From the NCBI GenBank assembly GCA_030037575.1, contig JASHRB010000022.1:1-15699 (forward strand): a DNA stretch of 15,699 nt. Direction: 5' to 3'. The notes under the pieces were generated by a model. That model saw only the letters and a list, made by a program, of their open reading frames with translations. It was not told where the DNA came from and searched no databases. Made by a program: the position numbers and the translations under genes. This document shows positions 7,463 through 15,293 of the stretch, one piece after another. Source of the stretch: Candidatus Sulfotelmatobacter sp. Lineage in GTDB: Bacteria; Acidobacteriota; Terriglobia; Terriglobales; Acidobacteriaceae. The first letter of the stretch is position 1; each line of letters begins with the position of its first letter.

Positions 7463-9214
7463 ATGACGCGTATGAAATCAGTGCTCGCGGCGCTGGTGGT
7501 TGCCGCGATCGTTGGCGTGATTCCGCAAGCACACGCCCAAACCCCCAAAGTGATCCTGTCCGGTTCCTCCGCACTGTGGCAATCCCTGGCGCTAGGCGCG
7601 TACAACGCGGGAAAGTGCGTATCGGGCGGAACCGCACCCTGTTTCCATTTCACTTACTCTAGCTTCAACTTGAACGACACGCGGCCGACAGTGAAAAGCG
7701 GTTCGACCGCAGTCGATACCGGCGCGGTATGGATTGTTTGGGATAGCGCCGCCACTCCTAATGTTTGGGCGTTCGTGAAAGTCGACTCGGCCGTCGGAGA
7801 TCGTTGCTATTTCGCACAACCCCACTGCAACATCGGCATCTCCAGCTTCCCGGCTGCTCCTTCTAATCTCATCAGCTCGACGTTGTGGGGCGACAGCTCC
7901 TCGGACACCGAACCACCCGACTCGATCCAGACAGAGTTTACCAGCGGCCAGACGGTGAACGCAGCGGCAACCGATATTCGTCCTGAAGATGCCCTGTTTG
8001 CAACCTGCCGCGCCAACTCGAAGCTGGGCAACAGCAGCATCAGCACTGACGGCCTCGGCGGCCTTGGCTACAACGCCAACAACGCCTCCGGCGTCTGCGC
8101 GAAATACGGGGCTAAGCTCGCCAGCCTCGAAGGAAGTGACGTGCTCAGCGGATACCCCGGCAGCACGTCAACCGCACATCTTCTGGCGTTTTCCCTGAGC
8201 GGAAAAGATCCGTTCACCGGAACCACGATTCCAGTGTCAACCACAGTGGCGGTGGGAGCAGCGCCGGTTACATTCATCATTTCGCGTAGCGGCGCTCTCG
8301 CCAGCGTAACCAACGTGACCGATGGCGAATTGCAGTCGGTGTTCAGCGGCGCGAACTGCAATGCGGATGCGTTTGGCGCGCCGAGCGGGGCGATCTCGGT
8401 GTTCCTGCGCGAGCCTACGTCCGGCACGATGAACACGACCGAGTACAGCCTGTTCCGTTACTGGAACGAGACTGGCGCCAGCCAGGAAACTGGGGTGAAA
8501 GCGACCAATCCCCTGTCGGCGCAAGCTTGCGCCGGCGGCGGCGGAGTCCGCTCCCGCGCCATCGGAACTAGCGAAGAAGTAAAGTCGGTGCAGAACTCGA
8601 ACGCCAACACCGATAAAGACGGCATCGGCTACACATTCTTCAGCTACGGCAACGTCTCATCCATCGCCAACAACTCCGCCTACGGTTATGTGACTCTGAA
8701 TGGGGTCGATCCTATTTTCCATAAGTATGGAACGACCATCGATCCCGGACAACCGTCGACTGCCGGCGTCCTGCCGGCAGCGGCGAATTTACCGTCCAGC
8801 TGTGCCGGTACTTTTCCCTGCGCAGAGAGTGCGATTTGGAGCGGCCACCTGTCCTTCCCGAACCTGCGCAACGGTTCTTACAAGGCATGGTCGAACTTGC
8901 GTACCGTAAGCAACGGGACAGCATTGTCTGCGCTCAACCTCCTGGTTCAGGGATCACAGACGTTTGCTGTGAACTCAACGCCCGATTTCGTGCCTGCGGA
9001 AAAGATAGCAGCGACGGATCCGGGACTTCCCCTCCTGCATTCGCATTACCTCCAAGAAAGCGTCGCTCCGGTGAACATTTCGGTGACCGGCGACCGAGGC
9101 GGGGATGCGGGTGGTTGCATTTTGACCAACTCGGGCGCTGCAGTAACCACGGACACAACCACGACCTTGACTTTGCAGGCTCCGGGTGAGGGTTGCGCCG
9201 TGTACACCAACTAA
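7463..9214 (+). CDS. PstS-like periplasmic/extracellular substrate-binding protein (PBP superfamily)
   Basis: This 583-aa exported protein has a signal peptide (MTRMKSVLAALVVAAIVGVI...) cleaved near AHA|QTP at residue 25-26. Residues 33-39 (SGSSALW) correspond to the N-terminal ligand loop of PstS-type proteins (G-S/A-S/T). Residues about 293-322 hold a hinge-type segment, DGELQSVFSG, then FLREPTSGTMNTTEYSLF. REPTSGT at 316-322 corresponds to the REPGSGT phosphate-binding motif, so a phosphate or similar oxyanion ligand is likely. Classic PstS is about 320-350 aa; the extra length here is an insertion between the two motifs and an extension after them. The extension ends in a Thr-rich beta region. 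No permease or ATPase genes adjoin it. A Pho-box-like array lies upstream and a terminator directly downstream. PBP-superfamily membership is well supported; true phosphate binding is inferred. Confidence 0.85.
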   Translation: MTRMKSVLAALVVAAIVGVIPQAHAQTPKVILSGSSALWQSLALGAYNAGKCVSGGTAPCFHFTYSSFNLNDTRPTVKSGSTAVDTGAVWIVWDSAATPNVWAFVKVDSAVGDRCYFAQPHCNIGISSFPAAPSNLISSTLWGDSSSDTEPPDSIQTEFTSGQTVNAAATDIRPEDALFATCRANSKLGNSSISTDGLGGLGYNANNASGVCAKYGAKLASLEGSDVLSGYPGSTSTAHLLAFSLSGKDPFTGTTIPVSTTVAVGAAPVTFIISRSGALASVTNVTDGELQSVFSGANCNADAFGAPSGAISVFLREPTSGTMNTTEYSLFRYWNETGASQETGVKATNPLSAQACAGGGGVRSRAIGTSEEVKSVQNSNANTDKDGIGYTFFSYGNVSSIANNSAYGYVTLNGVDPIFHKYGTTIDPGQPSTAGVLPAAANLPSSCAGTFPCAESAIWSGHLSFPNLRNGSYKAWSNLRTVSNGTALSALNLLVQGSQTFAVNSTPDFVPAEKIAATDPGLPLLHSHYLQESVAPVNISVTGDRGGDAGGCILTNSGAAVTTDTTTTLTLQAPGEGCAVYTN

Positions 9215-9240
9215 GTCTAGAGAATGATCGCTTAACCGAG

Positions 9241-9280
9241 AGGGCGGACGCCGCCAAGCGTCCGCCTTTCGCGGGTTTTT
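9241..9280 (+). terminator. Rho-independent-type terminator after the PstS-like gene
   Basis: GGCGGACGC (9243-9251) pairs perfectly with GCGTCCGCC (9258-9266) around a 6-nt loop. An A-T and a G-T pair can extend the stem, followed by TTT and, after CGCGGG, TTTTT at 9276-9280. It lies 26 bp past the stop at 9214 and separates the PstS-like gene from the hydrolase set. Confidence 0.75.
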
Positions 9281-9323
9281 GCTGGTCGGCGGTTTCTTGC
9301 GGAACGGGGAAGCCTGATTGCAA

Positions 9324-9392
9324 GAATTTAATGATGCCGCGGGGTGCGATTGCCAAAATGCCGGCCGGACTAACTTTCGGAAGTTAATGATG
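9324..9392 (+). repeat. Direct repeat GAAnTTAATGATG flanking an 18-codon leader ORF
   Basis: GAATTTAATGATG (9324-9336) and GAAGTTAATGATG (9380-9392) match at 12 of 13 positions. The first copy provides ATG ATG for an 18-codon frame (from 9331) that ends in TAA at 9385-9387. The second copy contains that stop and the start codons of the hydrolase gene, as TAATGATGATG. This could be a small translated leader coupled to the hydrolase, or a duplicated start region. The first copy has only a weak Shine-Dalgarno. Confidence 0.35.
9379..9383 (+). promoter_or_regulatory. Ribosome binding site of the hydrolase gene
   Basis: GGAAG precedes three consecutive ATG codons (9387, 9390, 9393) at 3, 6 and 9 nt. 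The spacing favours the second or third ATG, and all three give the same signal peptide. Confidence 0.5.
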
Positions 9393-10412
9393 ATGTGTCG
9401 AAAACATTTCTTCGCGGGAATGGCCATCCTGTTCCTGTCTCCCATTGCTTTCGCCCAATTTCTGCCTGCCCCGACCCCGATCGCCGATCCCGCTGACGCT
9501 CGCTTTGTCGGCGTCAAAGAAGATTGGACTACTGCGGCTCTGACGACCAGCAGCCTCAGGCCGGTTGCACCGCTTGGCGCCTATATCAACGACGAGGGGA
9601 CCTATACCGTCGAACTTCTGCAAGTGCAGTGGCGATGGGGCGATCCTCTCGATCTTTACATCATGAAGCCGAAGGGTGTTAGCAAGCCTCCGGTGATTCT
9701 CTATCTTTATAGCTACCCAACGGATACCTATCGCTTCCAAAACGAAGAGTTTCAAAAAACTGTGACCAAGGATGGCTTCGCTGCCGTGGGATTTGTGTCG
9801 GCATTAACCGGACACCGCTATCACGACCGGCCGATGAAGGAGTGGTTCATCAGCGAGTTGCAGGAATGCCTGGCAGTCTCAGCGCACGACGTGCAAATGG
9901 TCCTCAATTATCTGGCGACTCGCGGCGACCTTGATATGGATCGCATCGGAATGGTCGCGACGGGGTCGGGAGCGACCATTGCCATTCTCGCTTCGGCAGT
10001 CGATCCGCGCATTAAGGTGCTCGACACGGTCGATCCCTGGGGAGACTGGCCCACGTGGATGGAGATTTCGCCCTTCGTGCCTGAGAGTGAGCGCGCCGAT
10101 TACGTGAAAGCCGAGTTCTTGAAAAAGGCAGAAGTTCTGGAGCCGGTCAAATGGCTGCCGAAGATCAAGGCCAAGAAGTTTCGCATGCTGGACGCGACCT
10201 TTGACCGCAATACGCCCCCGGCGGCAAAAGAAAAACTGCGCGCGGCGGCGCCTCCGAATTCGATGGTCGTGATCTTCAAGACTCCCGAAGCATTCACCAC
10301 AGCGGTGCGCGGCGATAAGGGTTTGCAGTGGGTTGAGCACGAACTGCAGTTGCTGCCTGAAACTCGCGCGGAGGCCAGCTCAGACGAGAAATCAATTCGA
10401 GGCGAAAGATGA
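9387..10412 (+). CDS. Secreted alpha/beta-hydrolase fold protein (putative esterase)
   Basis: With the start at 9387 the protein is 341 aa. The frame stays open upstream to a TTG at 9318, but the MMMCRKHFFAGMAILFLSPIAFAQ signal peptide and the local GGAAG support the later start. The layout is that of the dienelactone-hydrolase/acetyl-xylan-esterase group: an early beta-strand (PPVILYLYSYP), a DGFAAVGFV strand, a helix ending in QMVLNYLATRGDLDMDRIGM, and the nucleophile elbow ATGSGA with candidate Ser194. The elbow is TGSGA rather than the usual GxSxG. A candidate acid lies in DTVDPWGDW (Asp216), and a possible His in EHELQL (His318). Activity and substrate are unknown. It overlaps the next gene by 4 bp (ATGA) and is first of a coupled set of three. 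Confidence 0.75.
   Translation: MMMCRKHFFAGMAILFLSPIAFAQFLPAPTPIADPADARFVGVKEDWTTAALTTSSLRPVAPLGAYINDEGTYTVELLQVQWRWGDPLDLYIMKPKGVSKPPVILYLYSYPTDTYRFQNEEFQKTVTKDGFAAVGFVSALTGHRYHDRPMKEWFISELQECLAVSAHDVQMVLNYLATRGDLDMDRIGMVATGSGATIAILASAVDPRIKVLDTVDPWGDWPTWMEISPFVPESERADYVKAEFLKKAEVLEPVKWLPKIKAKKFRMLDATFDRNTPPAAKEKLRAAAPPNSMVVIFKTPEAFTTAVRGDKGLQWVEHELQLLPETRAEASSDEKSIRGER
10399..10402 (+). promoter_or_regulatory. Ribosome binding site of the 154-aa gene, inside the hydrolase gene
   Basis: GAGG lies 6 nt before the ATG at 10409, within the last codons of the hydrolase. Together with the ATGA overlap this supports translational coupling. Confidence 0.6.
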
Positions 10413-10873
10413 AATCACTTAGAGAACTAAGCGTGGCTGCGCTGCTGCTCCTGATGATGATTGTGCCGCGATTGCGCGCGCAGACGGAAGCGGATGTCCC
10501 CACTGCAAAGCCGCTCGGCTACGACATAACCGAGGAGGTCACGGTTAGCGGGGCGGTCACGGCGTTCCTCAGCAAGGCTCCGAAAGGAATGGTCGGCGGC
10601 TCTCACCTTTTGCTCTCGACGGCCGAAGGTGCATTGGATGTCAGCGTGGGAACTTTGGGCTTAGGCAAGCAGGCCCTCGCGATCGGCGCAGGGAAGATCG
10701 TCGCAGTTACCGGCGTGATGAGGACGCTGAATGATCGCCAAGTGCTCCTGGCCCGGGTTGTGAAACTAGGCAATCAGGTTTATTTGATTCGTACAAAACA
10801 GGGAATTGTTCTATCCCCGCTTGCTCTCAAACACGCGGCGAATGAGGCTGCGCAGGATGGAGGCGCCCTATGA
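10409..10873 (+). CDS. Small exported protein, possibly OB-fold-like
   Basis: This 154-aa protein has a signal peptide (MKSLRELSVAALLLLMMIV, cleavage near LRAQ at residue 25). The mature part is one compact beta-rich domain: EEVTVSGAVTAFLS, SHLLLSTAEGALDVSVG, KIVAVTGVMRTLNDRQVLLARVVKLG, ending IRTKQGIVLSP. The order of strands, with a VSGxV opening and VTGVxR...LLARVVKLG, resembles small periplasmic OB-fold proteins, but I do not recognise a named family. No catalytic motif or cysteine pair is visible. It is joined by ATGA overlaps to both neighbours (10409-10412 and 10870-10873), so the three proteins are probably made in fixed proportion and may act together at the envelope. Gene reality is firm; function is unknown. 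Confidence 0.75.
   Translation: MKSLRELSVAALLLLMMIVPRLRAQTEADVPTAKPLGYDITEEVTVSGAVTAFLSKAPKGMVGGSHLLLSTAEGALDVSVGTLGLGKQALAIGAGKIVAVTGVMRTLNDRQVLLARVVKLGNQVYLIRTKQGIVLSPLALKHAANEAAQDGGAL
10859..10863 (+). promoter_or_regulatory. Ribosome binding site of the 907-aa lipoprotein gene
   Basis: GGAGG lies 6 nt before the ATG at 10870, inside the end of the preceding gene. It is the strongest Shine-Dalgarno I saw in the window. Confidence 0.7.
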
Positions 10874-13593
10874 GCTCCAAAGTTTGCCCTGCCAGCGCCG
10901 TATTCGCAGCGCTTTGTCTGATCGGGTTCGTCGGATGCAGCTCGGGTACGAACAATAATCTCTCGAATGTTCCGCCGGTCATGGCCATCGTTCCTTACAT
11001 CCCCGGAGTGACCAACACATCAACTACGACCACCACCACAACGGCGACCCCTCCGCCTCCGTCGCAGAGCCATTCAGTGAATGGTACTTTTGGTCAGCCG
11101 CTGGTGGCCTTTGTGACGTCGAATGGATCGCCGGCGGGCGGAGTTGTGGTCACCTTTCAAGCCCCGACCAGCGGAGCTTCGGGCACTTTTGCAGGCAAGC
11201 GAGGGACGACCGCGACGGCGACCAGCGAATCGAACGGTCTTGCCACCGCGCCCGCATTTACGGCGAACGGAACAGTCGGAACATATTCAGTGTTGGCTTC
11301 AATCACGGCCGCGTCCACGCCCGCAAGCTTTACCATGATCAATACAACCGGCGCACCGGCAACCGTTATTGCAACAGGCGGCGGCGGCCAAAGCACAACA
11401 GTTGATTCTCAGTTTGCATCACCACTGACGGTCAAGGTGGTCGATAGCGGCAATAACCCGGTGAGCAGCGCGATCGTTGTTTTTGCCGCACCAGCAACCG
11501 GGGCCAGCGGCACTTTTGCCACGCCAAGCGGCACAACCACCAGCAGTACGGTTGTGGTCACCAACGCCAGCGGCCTCGCGGCCTCGAGCACGTTCACGGC
11601 CAATAGCATCGCCGGGTCCGACTCCGTGACGGCAACCGTTGCGGGAGTAGCGGCCCCTGTGACGTTCAACTTAACCAACGCGCCCGGTCCGGTTCAGTTT
11701 GTTACGGCCATCAGCGGAACTGCGCAGAGCATGGTCGCCGGCAAAACGTTCAATGCGCCGTTTTCGGTCAGCGTAACGGATGGCCAATTGAATCCAATTT
11801 CCGGCGCCACGGTGACGTTTAGCGCGCCCACCACCGGACCAAGCGGTACGTTCGATGTCACCGGGAATATTACCAGCTCTGCGACCGCAACCACCAACGC
11901 GAGCGGGATCGCGACCCTGACTGCGCCGTTTACGGCCAATGACACGGCAGGTCCGTATTTCGTAACTGCGACGGTATCTCAGACCCAGACGACGACCTTC
12001 AGCATGAATAATTGGCCGGTAGGCTCCTTGTTTTACTCCTATTGTCTGAGTGGACAAGAGGCAATTGGGTCTGAAAGTTATTACGCTCTCACCGGATCGG
12101 TGGTTGTGGACCCTGCCGGCCAAGTATTGGCGGGAGAGCAAGACTATAACGACGGAAGTGAAATTACGTCGCCGCAGCCCTCAGGAGATACGATCACAGG
12201 CGGAACGTTGACTGTGAACAGCTCGACGCAGAAGGGCACTCTGGTCCTCGATACGAACAATCTCAACCTCGGTCCCAATGGATCGGGAGAGATCACGCTT
12301 GCCTTGCAATTTGTGAACTCCAATCATGCTCTGGTCATTGAGTTTGACGGAGCGGCAACCTCCAGCGGAAACCTCGATGTCCAGTCGCTTCCGAGCCCCA
12401 GCCTGCAGGGCGGGTTTGCCTTCACGCTTTCCGGAGTAGATCCGTATTTCGAACCTGTCGGCTATGGCGGCATCTTCACCATCAGCAATGGGGGCACGAC
12501 TTTGCAGAATGGTCTGGTCGATACGAACGACGCCGAAACGGAAGCGCCGGCGGTTCTCGGCCAGGCGTTGAGCGGGACGTTGTCCATCCCCGATACTTTT
12601 GGGCGCGGCACGGTTACCAGCACGCTCAATTACGGCGCCGCCTTTAGCTACACCGGTGAGCCGAGCCCGATCGCCATCAACTATTACATCGTTGGGCCGG
12701 AAGCCATCAGGATCATCGATGTCGATACGACCGATGCGGCTATCGGCTCGGCATTTGGACAGGGCGCCAGTGCCAACGCTTTCGGTAATGCATCGCTAGG
12801 GACTTCGATATTCGCTATCGAAGGCAACTATCTGAACGAATACGGTGTTGCCGGTATGTTCTCCACCAACACGTCGGCGGGAACTTTTTCAGGCGTAGCC
12901 GATGATGACGAACTCAGCAACTTCGTTTTGGTGTCTGACGTCGCAATCTCCTCTGGCGCTTACTCGATTGCCGGCAGTGGATACGGGAGCTTCACCATCC
13001 CCGTCCAGGCCCTGGGAGATGTGAGCACCCTCGGTCTCTACCTGACGGACCCGAATCTGAACCTGCTCGATCCCAATAATAGCTCCGGCACGGGAGGGGC
13101 CCTTCTTCTGGATCTCGATACAATTCTTGCCGGCGGCACGGGCACAATTCTTCCACAGACAGAAACATCCACAACTAGCTTCGCCGGACAGTATGGATTT
13201 GGCGCTCAGGTTCAGAACTCGGGTCTGGAATTTGATTTTGTCGGCCCCGGAAGCGTAACCAGCGGAGCTTTCAGCGGAAGCGGGGACCTGAGTGATCCAT
13301 TCGAATCATTGGGTGAGACCAAGCCCGCGGGTCCAGCGCAGTTCGCCGCCATCCCGCTTCCGGATCCGAATAATCCCGGCCGCTACACGATGCTTTCGAC
13401 AAACTCCACGCCGAACCCTCTGGTCATTACGATTGCCGGAACCCCCAACGATTTCGACGTGGTCATGTATCAGGCGAATGGCCAGCAGTTGTTCTGGCTC
13501 AATGAGGATTTTAGCAGCGTGTTCCTGGGATCGTTTCAGCAATTCGGCTCGTTCACCAGCGCGAGCCAGCAGGAACGCGCACATCCTTTTTGA
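10870..13593 (+). CDS. Large modular surface lipoprotein with Ig-like and tandem beta modules
   Basis: This 907-aa exported protein has a hydrophobic N-terminus ending in FVGC (Cys23) and then SSGTNNN, so a lipoprotein is likely, although Phe at -3 is not ideal for a lipobox. A Thr/Pro linker (about 49-65) follows. Three Ig-like (Big_1/invasin-type) repeats span about 67-383; each carries FxxPL or FNAPF, VTFxAPxxGxSGTF and FTANxxxG. From about 388 to 900 there are four weaker beta modules starting near 388, 516, 645 and 774. Each opens like YxFxLSG or YGFGAQ, has a Gly-rich turn with a D-rich segment (DYNDG, DTNDA, ADDDE, GDLSD), and ends in a strand such as FWLNEDF. The whole resembles large acidobacterial Ig-like repeat proteins. 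An adhesive or structural surface role is inferred from architecture. It is the last gene of the coupled set. Confidence 0.87.
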   Translation: MSSKVCPASAVFAALCLIGFVGCSSGTNNNLSNVPPVMAIVPYIPGVTNTSTTTTTTTATPPPPSQSHSVNGTFGQPLVAFVTSNGSPAGGVVVTFQAPTSGASGTFAGKRGTTATATSESNGLATAPAFTANGTVGTYSVLASITAASTPASFTMINTTGAPATVIATGGGGQSTTVDSQFASPLTVKVVDSGNNPVSSAIVVFAAPATGASGTFATPSGTTTSSTVVVTNASGLAASSTFTANSIAGSDSVTATVAGVAAPVTFNLTNAPGPVQFVTAISGTAQSMVAGKTFNAPFSVSVTDGQLNPISGATVTFSAPTTGPSGTFDVTGNITSSATATTNASGIATLTAPFTANDTAGPYFVTATVSQTQTTTFSMNNWPVGSLFYSYCLSGQEAIGSESYYALTGSVVVDPAGQVLAGEQDYNDGSEITSPQPSGDTITGGTLTVNSSTQKGTLVLDTNNLNLGPNGSGEITLALQFVNSNHALVIEFDGAATSSGNLDVQSLPSPSLQGGFAFTLSGVDPYFEPVGYGGIFTISNGGTTLQNGLVDTNDAETEAPAVLGQALSGTLSIPDTFGRGTVTSTLNYGAAFSYTGEPSPIAINYYIVGPEAIRIIDVDTTDAAIGSAFGQGASANAFGNASLGTSIFAIEGNYLNEYGVAGMFSTNTSAGTFSGVADDDELSNFVLVSDVAISSGAYSIAGSGYGSFTIPVQALGDVSTLGLYLTDPNLNLLDPNNSSGTGGALLLDLDTILAGGTGTILPQTETSTTSFAGQYGFGAQVQNSGLEFDFVGPGSVTSGAFSGSGDLSDPFESLGETKPAGPAQFAAIPLPDPNNPGRYTMLSTNSTPNPLVITIAGTPNDFDVVMYQANGQQLFWLNEDFSSVFLGSFQQFGSFTSASQQERAHPF
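11018..11064 (+). repeat. Low-complexity Thr/Pro linker sequence
   Basis: An ACN- and CCN-rich run encodes a Thr-rich stretch and four prolines (residues about 50-65 of the 907-aa lipoprotein). It is likely a flexible stalk between lipid anchor and first Ig-like repeat. Confidence 0.6.
11068..12018 (+). repeat. Three tandem Ig-like repeats of exactly 336 bp
   Basis: Within the 907-aa gene, TTTACGGC, TTCACGGC and TTTACGGC occur at 11257, 11593 and 11929, exactly 336 bp apart each time. The protein motif TAN...G recurs at residues 131, 243 and 355 (period 112). The opening strand motif recurs at 74, 182 and 294, so repeat 1 is 4 residues shifted near its front. Codons differ between copies, so the duplication is not very recent. 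Confidence 0.75.
12031..13569 (+). repeat. Four tandem beta-rich modules (about 125-130 residues each)
   Basis: The C-terminal part of the 907-aa lipoprotein can be cut into four similar modules at residues about 388, 516, 645 and 774. Similarity is at protein level only and is strongest in the opening strand and the acidic turn. Module boundaries are approximate. Confidence 0.5.
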
Positions 13594-13760
13594 GCGGCAA
13601 TGGGTTTTCTTCCCCATCGAAACTCAGCAACCCGTGCGCCCGTTGGACTCAGTCACTCTTGCCCGGTTTCGCGATTGTCGTGCCTGTTGATCAAAGCCGA
13701 TCTGGTAGCTTCCGGCCGGCGAAATCCCGCGCATTTTATGCGATATGAGAGCATGAACGC

Positions 13761-14942
13761 ATGGGAGTTCTCCGTTCAACTGCCAGATCCCGGCGGCAAA
13801 GTCGAGCGATGAGGTTCGTCCTCCTCATTGGAGCCGTGAGCTTTTTTGCCGACTTTGCTTACGAAGGTGCGCGCAGCGTCGCCGGGCCGTATCTTGCTAT
13901 CTTGGGAGCGAGCGCCACGTTGGTGGGAGTGATTTCGGGCCTGGGAGAACTTCTCGGCTACAGTTTGCGGCTGGTTTCGGGACCGCTGAGCGAGAGAACC
14001 GGAAAATTCTGGCCGATCACACTGGTGGGCTACTTCATTCAAATGGGCGCGGTTCCTCTGCTCGCTGTGGCGCCCACCTGGCAGATTGCTGGAATCCTTC
14101 TTGTTCTTGAAAGAGTTGGCAAAGCCATCCGCAATCCTCCGCGGGATGAGATGCTCTCCCACGCCGCCGCGCACATGGGCTACGGCTGGGGCTTTGGGCT
14201 GCACGAAGCGCTTGACCAATTGGGCGCTCTCGCCGGGCCTCTTGTGATTGCCGCTGTGCTCGCCACTCGCGGAAACTATCGCACAGCTTTCGCCATGCTG
14301 GCGATTCCTGCAATCGTGACCCTCGCTTTGATCGTAGTCGCGCGATTGTTGTATCCGCGTCCCGAAGATTTGCAAGCCAAGCTTCCCCATGTCGAAGCGT
14401 CTGGATTGCCGCGAATTTTTTGGATTTACTTGGCGGGGGCTGCCTTGGTTGCGGCTGGGTTCGCGGATTTCTCGCTCATTGCCTTTCATTTTCAAAGGGC
14501 GGCCATTGTACCCAACGCGTGGGTTCCGATTTTCTATTCTCTTGCTATGGCGGTGAGCGGACTCGGCTCACTGGTGTTCGGAAGGTTGTTTGATCGTTGC
14601 GGCCTTTGGATATTGATTCCGTTGACGGCGATTTCGGTGTTGGCGACTCCGTTGGTTTTTCTGGGAGGGTTTGAATCGGCTTTTGCGGGTTCTGCGTTGT
14701 GGGGATTTGGAATGGGCGTGCACGAGTCGATCATTCCGGCGGCTGTAGCAACCATGGTGCCGCAGCCGCGAAGACCTTCGGCGTACGGAATGTTTACTGC
14801 GGCCTATGGGATTTCCTGGTTTGCTGGCAGCGTCGTGATCGGCCGGCTGTACCAGGTTTCGATCACAGCATTGATTAGCTTTTCGGTGATCACCCAGCTG
14901 ATGGCGATTCCATTTTTTCTGCGAGCACGGAAGAGTAGTTGA
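13761..14942 (+). CDS. MFS transporter
   Basis: This 393-aa integral membrane protein of the major facilitator superfamily has hydrophobic segments throughout both halves, consistent with 12 helices and a central hydrophilic loop near residues 196-216. Motif A is visible as SGPLSERTGK (73-82) between helices 2 and 3, with its counterpart GRLFDRCG (274-281) in the second half. A cytoplasmic GKAIRNPPRDEMLS (120-133) matches the R-x-x-P-RD segment of many MFS drug/metabolite exporters. DQLGALAGP lies at 152-160. The start at 13761 has GAGAG 9 nt upstream; an ATG at 13809 (codon 17) would remove a basic N-terminal tail and is a fair alternative. It lies 167 bp after the lipoprotein gene, probably with its own promoter. 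The substrate cannot be read from the sequence. Confidence 0.88.
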   Translation: MGVLRSTARSRRQSRAMRFVLLIGAVSFFADFAYEGARSVAGPYLAILGASATLVGVISGLGELLGYSLRLVSGPLSERTGKFWPITLVGYFIQMGAVPLLAVAPTWQIAGILLVLERVGKAIRNPPRDEMLSHAAAHMGYGWGFGLHEALDQLGALAGPLVIAAVLATRGNYRTAFAMLAIPAIVTLALIVVARLLYPRPEDLQAKLPHVEASGLPRIFWIYLAGAALVAAGFADFSLIAFHFQRAAIVPNAWVPIFYSLAMAVSGLGSLVFGRLFDRCGLWILIPLTAISVLATPLVFLGGFESAFAGSALWGFGMGVHESIIPAAVATMVPQPRRPSAYGMFTAAYGISWFAGSVVIGRLYQVSITALISFSVITQLMAIPFFLRARKSS

Positions 14943-15293
14943 ACTGGAACGCGGAAGGATCGGCTGCTGCCCGCCAGGCTTCGTGCCGTAGATTGCGTAT
15001 TGATGAGCTTCACAAACGGAAGACGAAATCCTGGAAGTTCACAATCAGTCAGCGCGCAACGAAATCGGGCATTTCCTGAAACAAGACAACATCTGTCGGC
15101 GGCAAGGGAGAATGGAAAACTCCGAGGAACCGGTTTCTCCAATCACGGCTGCACTGGTTGTGTTGTGTCAACACGACGTTCCCAATCGGACTCGGTGTCG
15201 CCGTACGCGACGACGCCACGGAGGGAACTGATGATGCTGATCCAAGCGGCAGGCGGCGAGTCGCCAGGATGCATTCTCCAACATCGTAGCCGG
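14943..15293. other. Intergenic stretch without a convincing gene
   Basis: This 351-bp region lies between the convergent MFS and TPR-like genes. It has a 99-codon plus frame (15000-15299) and overlapping minus frames, none with a recognisable motif or good ribosome site. A loose inverted repeat (GGAGAA near 15108 and TTCTCC near 15135) is the only structure I see. No clear terminator is visible for either flanking gene. Confidence 0.5.

Noticed and set aside
9193..9387. 64-codon plus-strand frame between the PstS-like and hydrolase genes.
   Set aside because: It passes through the terminator stem-loop; only its last 18 codons are discussed, as a possible leader.
13600..13812. 70-codon frame, and a small ATGGG...CCCAT hairpin at 13607-13624, after the 907-aa lipoprotein gene.
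   Set aside because: The frame overlaps the MFS start region and shows no features; the 5-bp stem has no T-run, so I do not call it a terminator.
13776..14495. 239-codon minus-strand frame opposite the MFS gene.
   Set aside because: It is polar and Arg/Gln-rich, as expected for the antisense of hydrophobic codons; the MFS frame has motif A twice.
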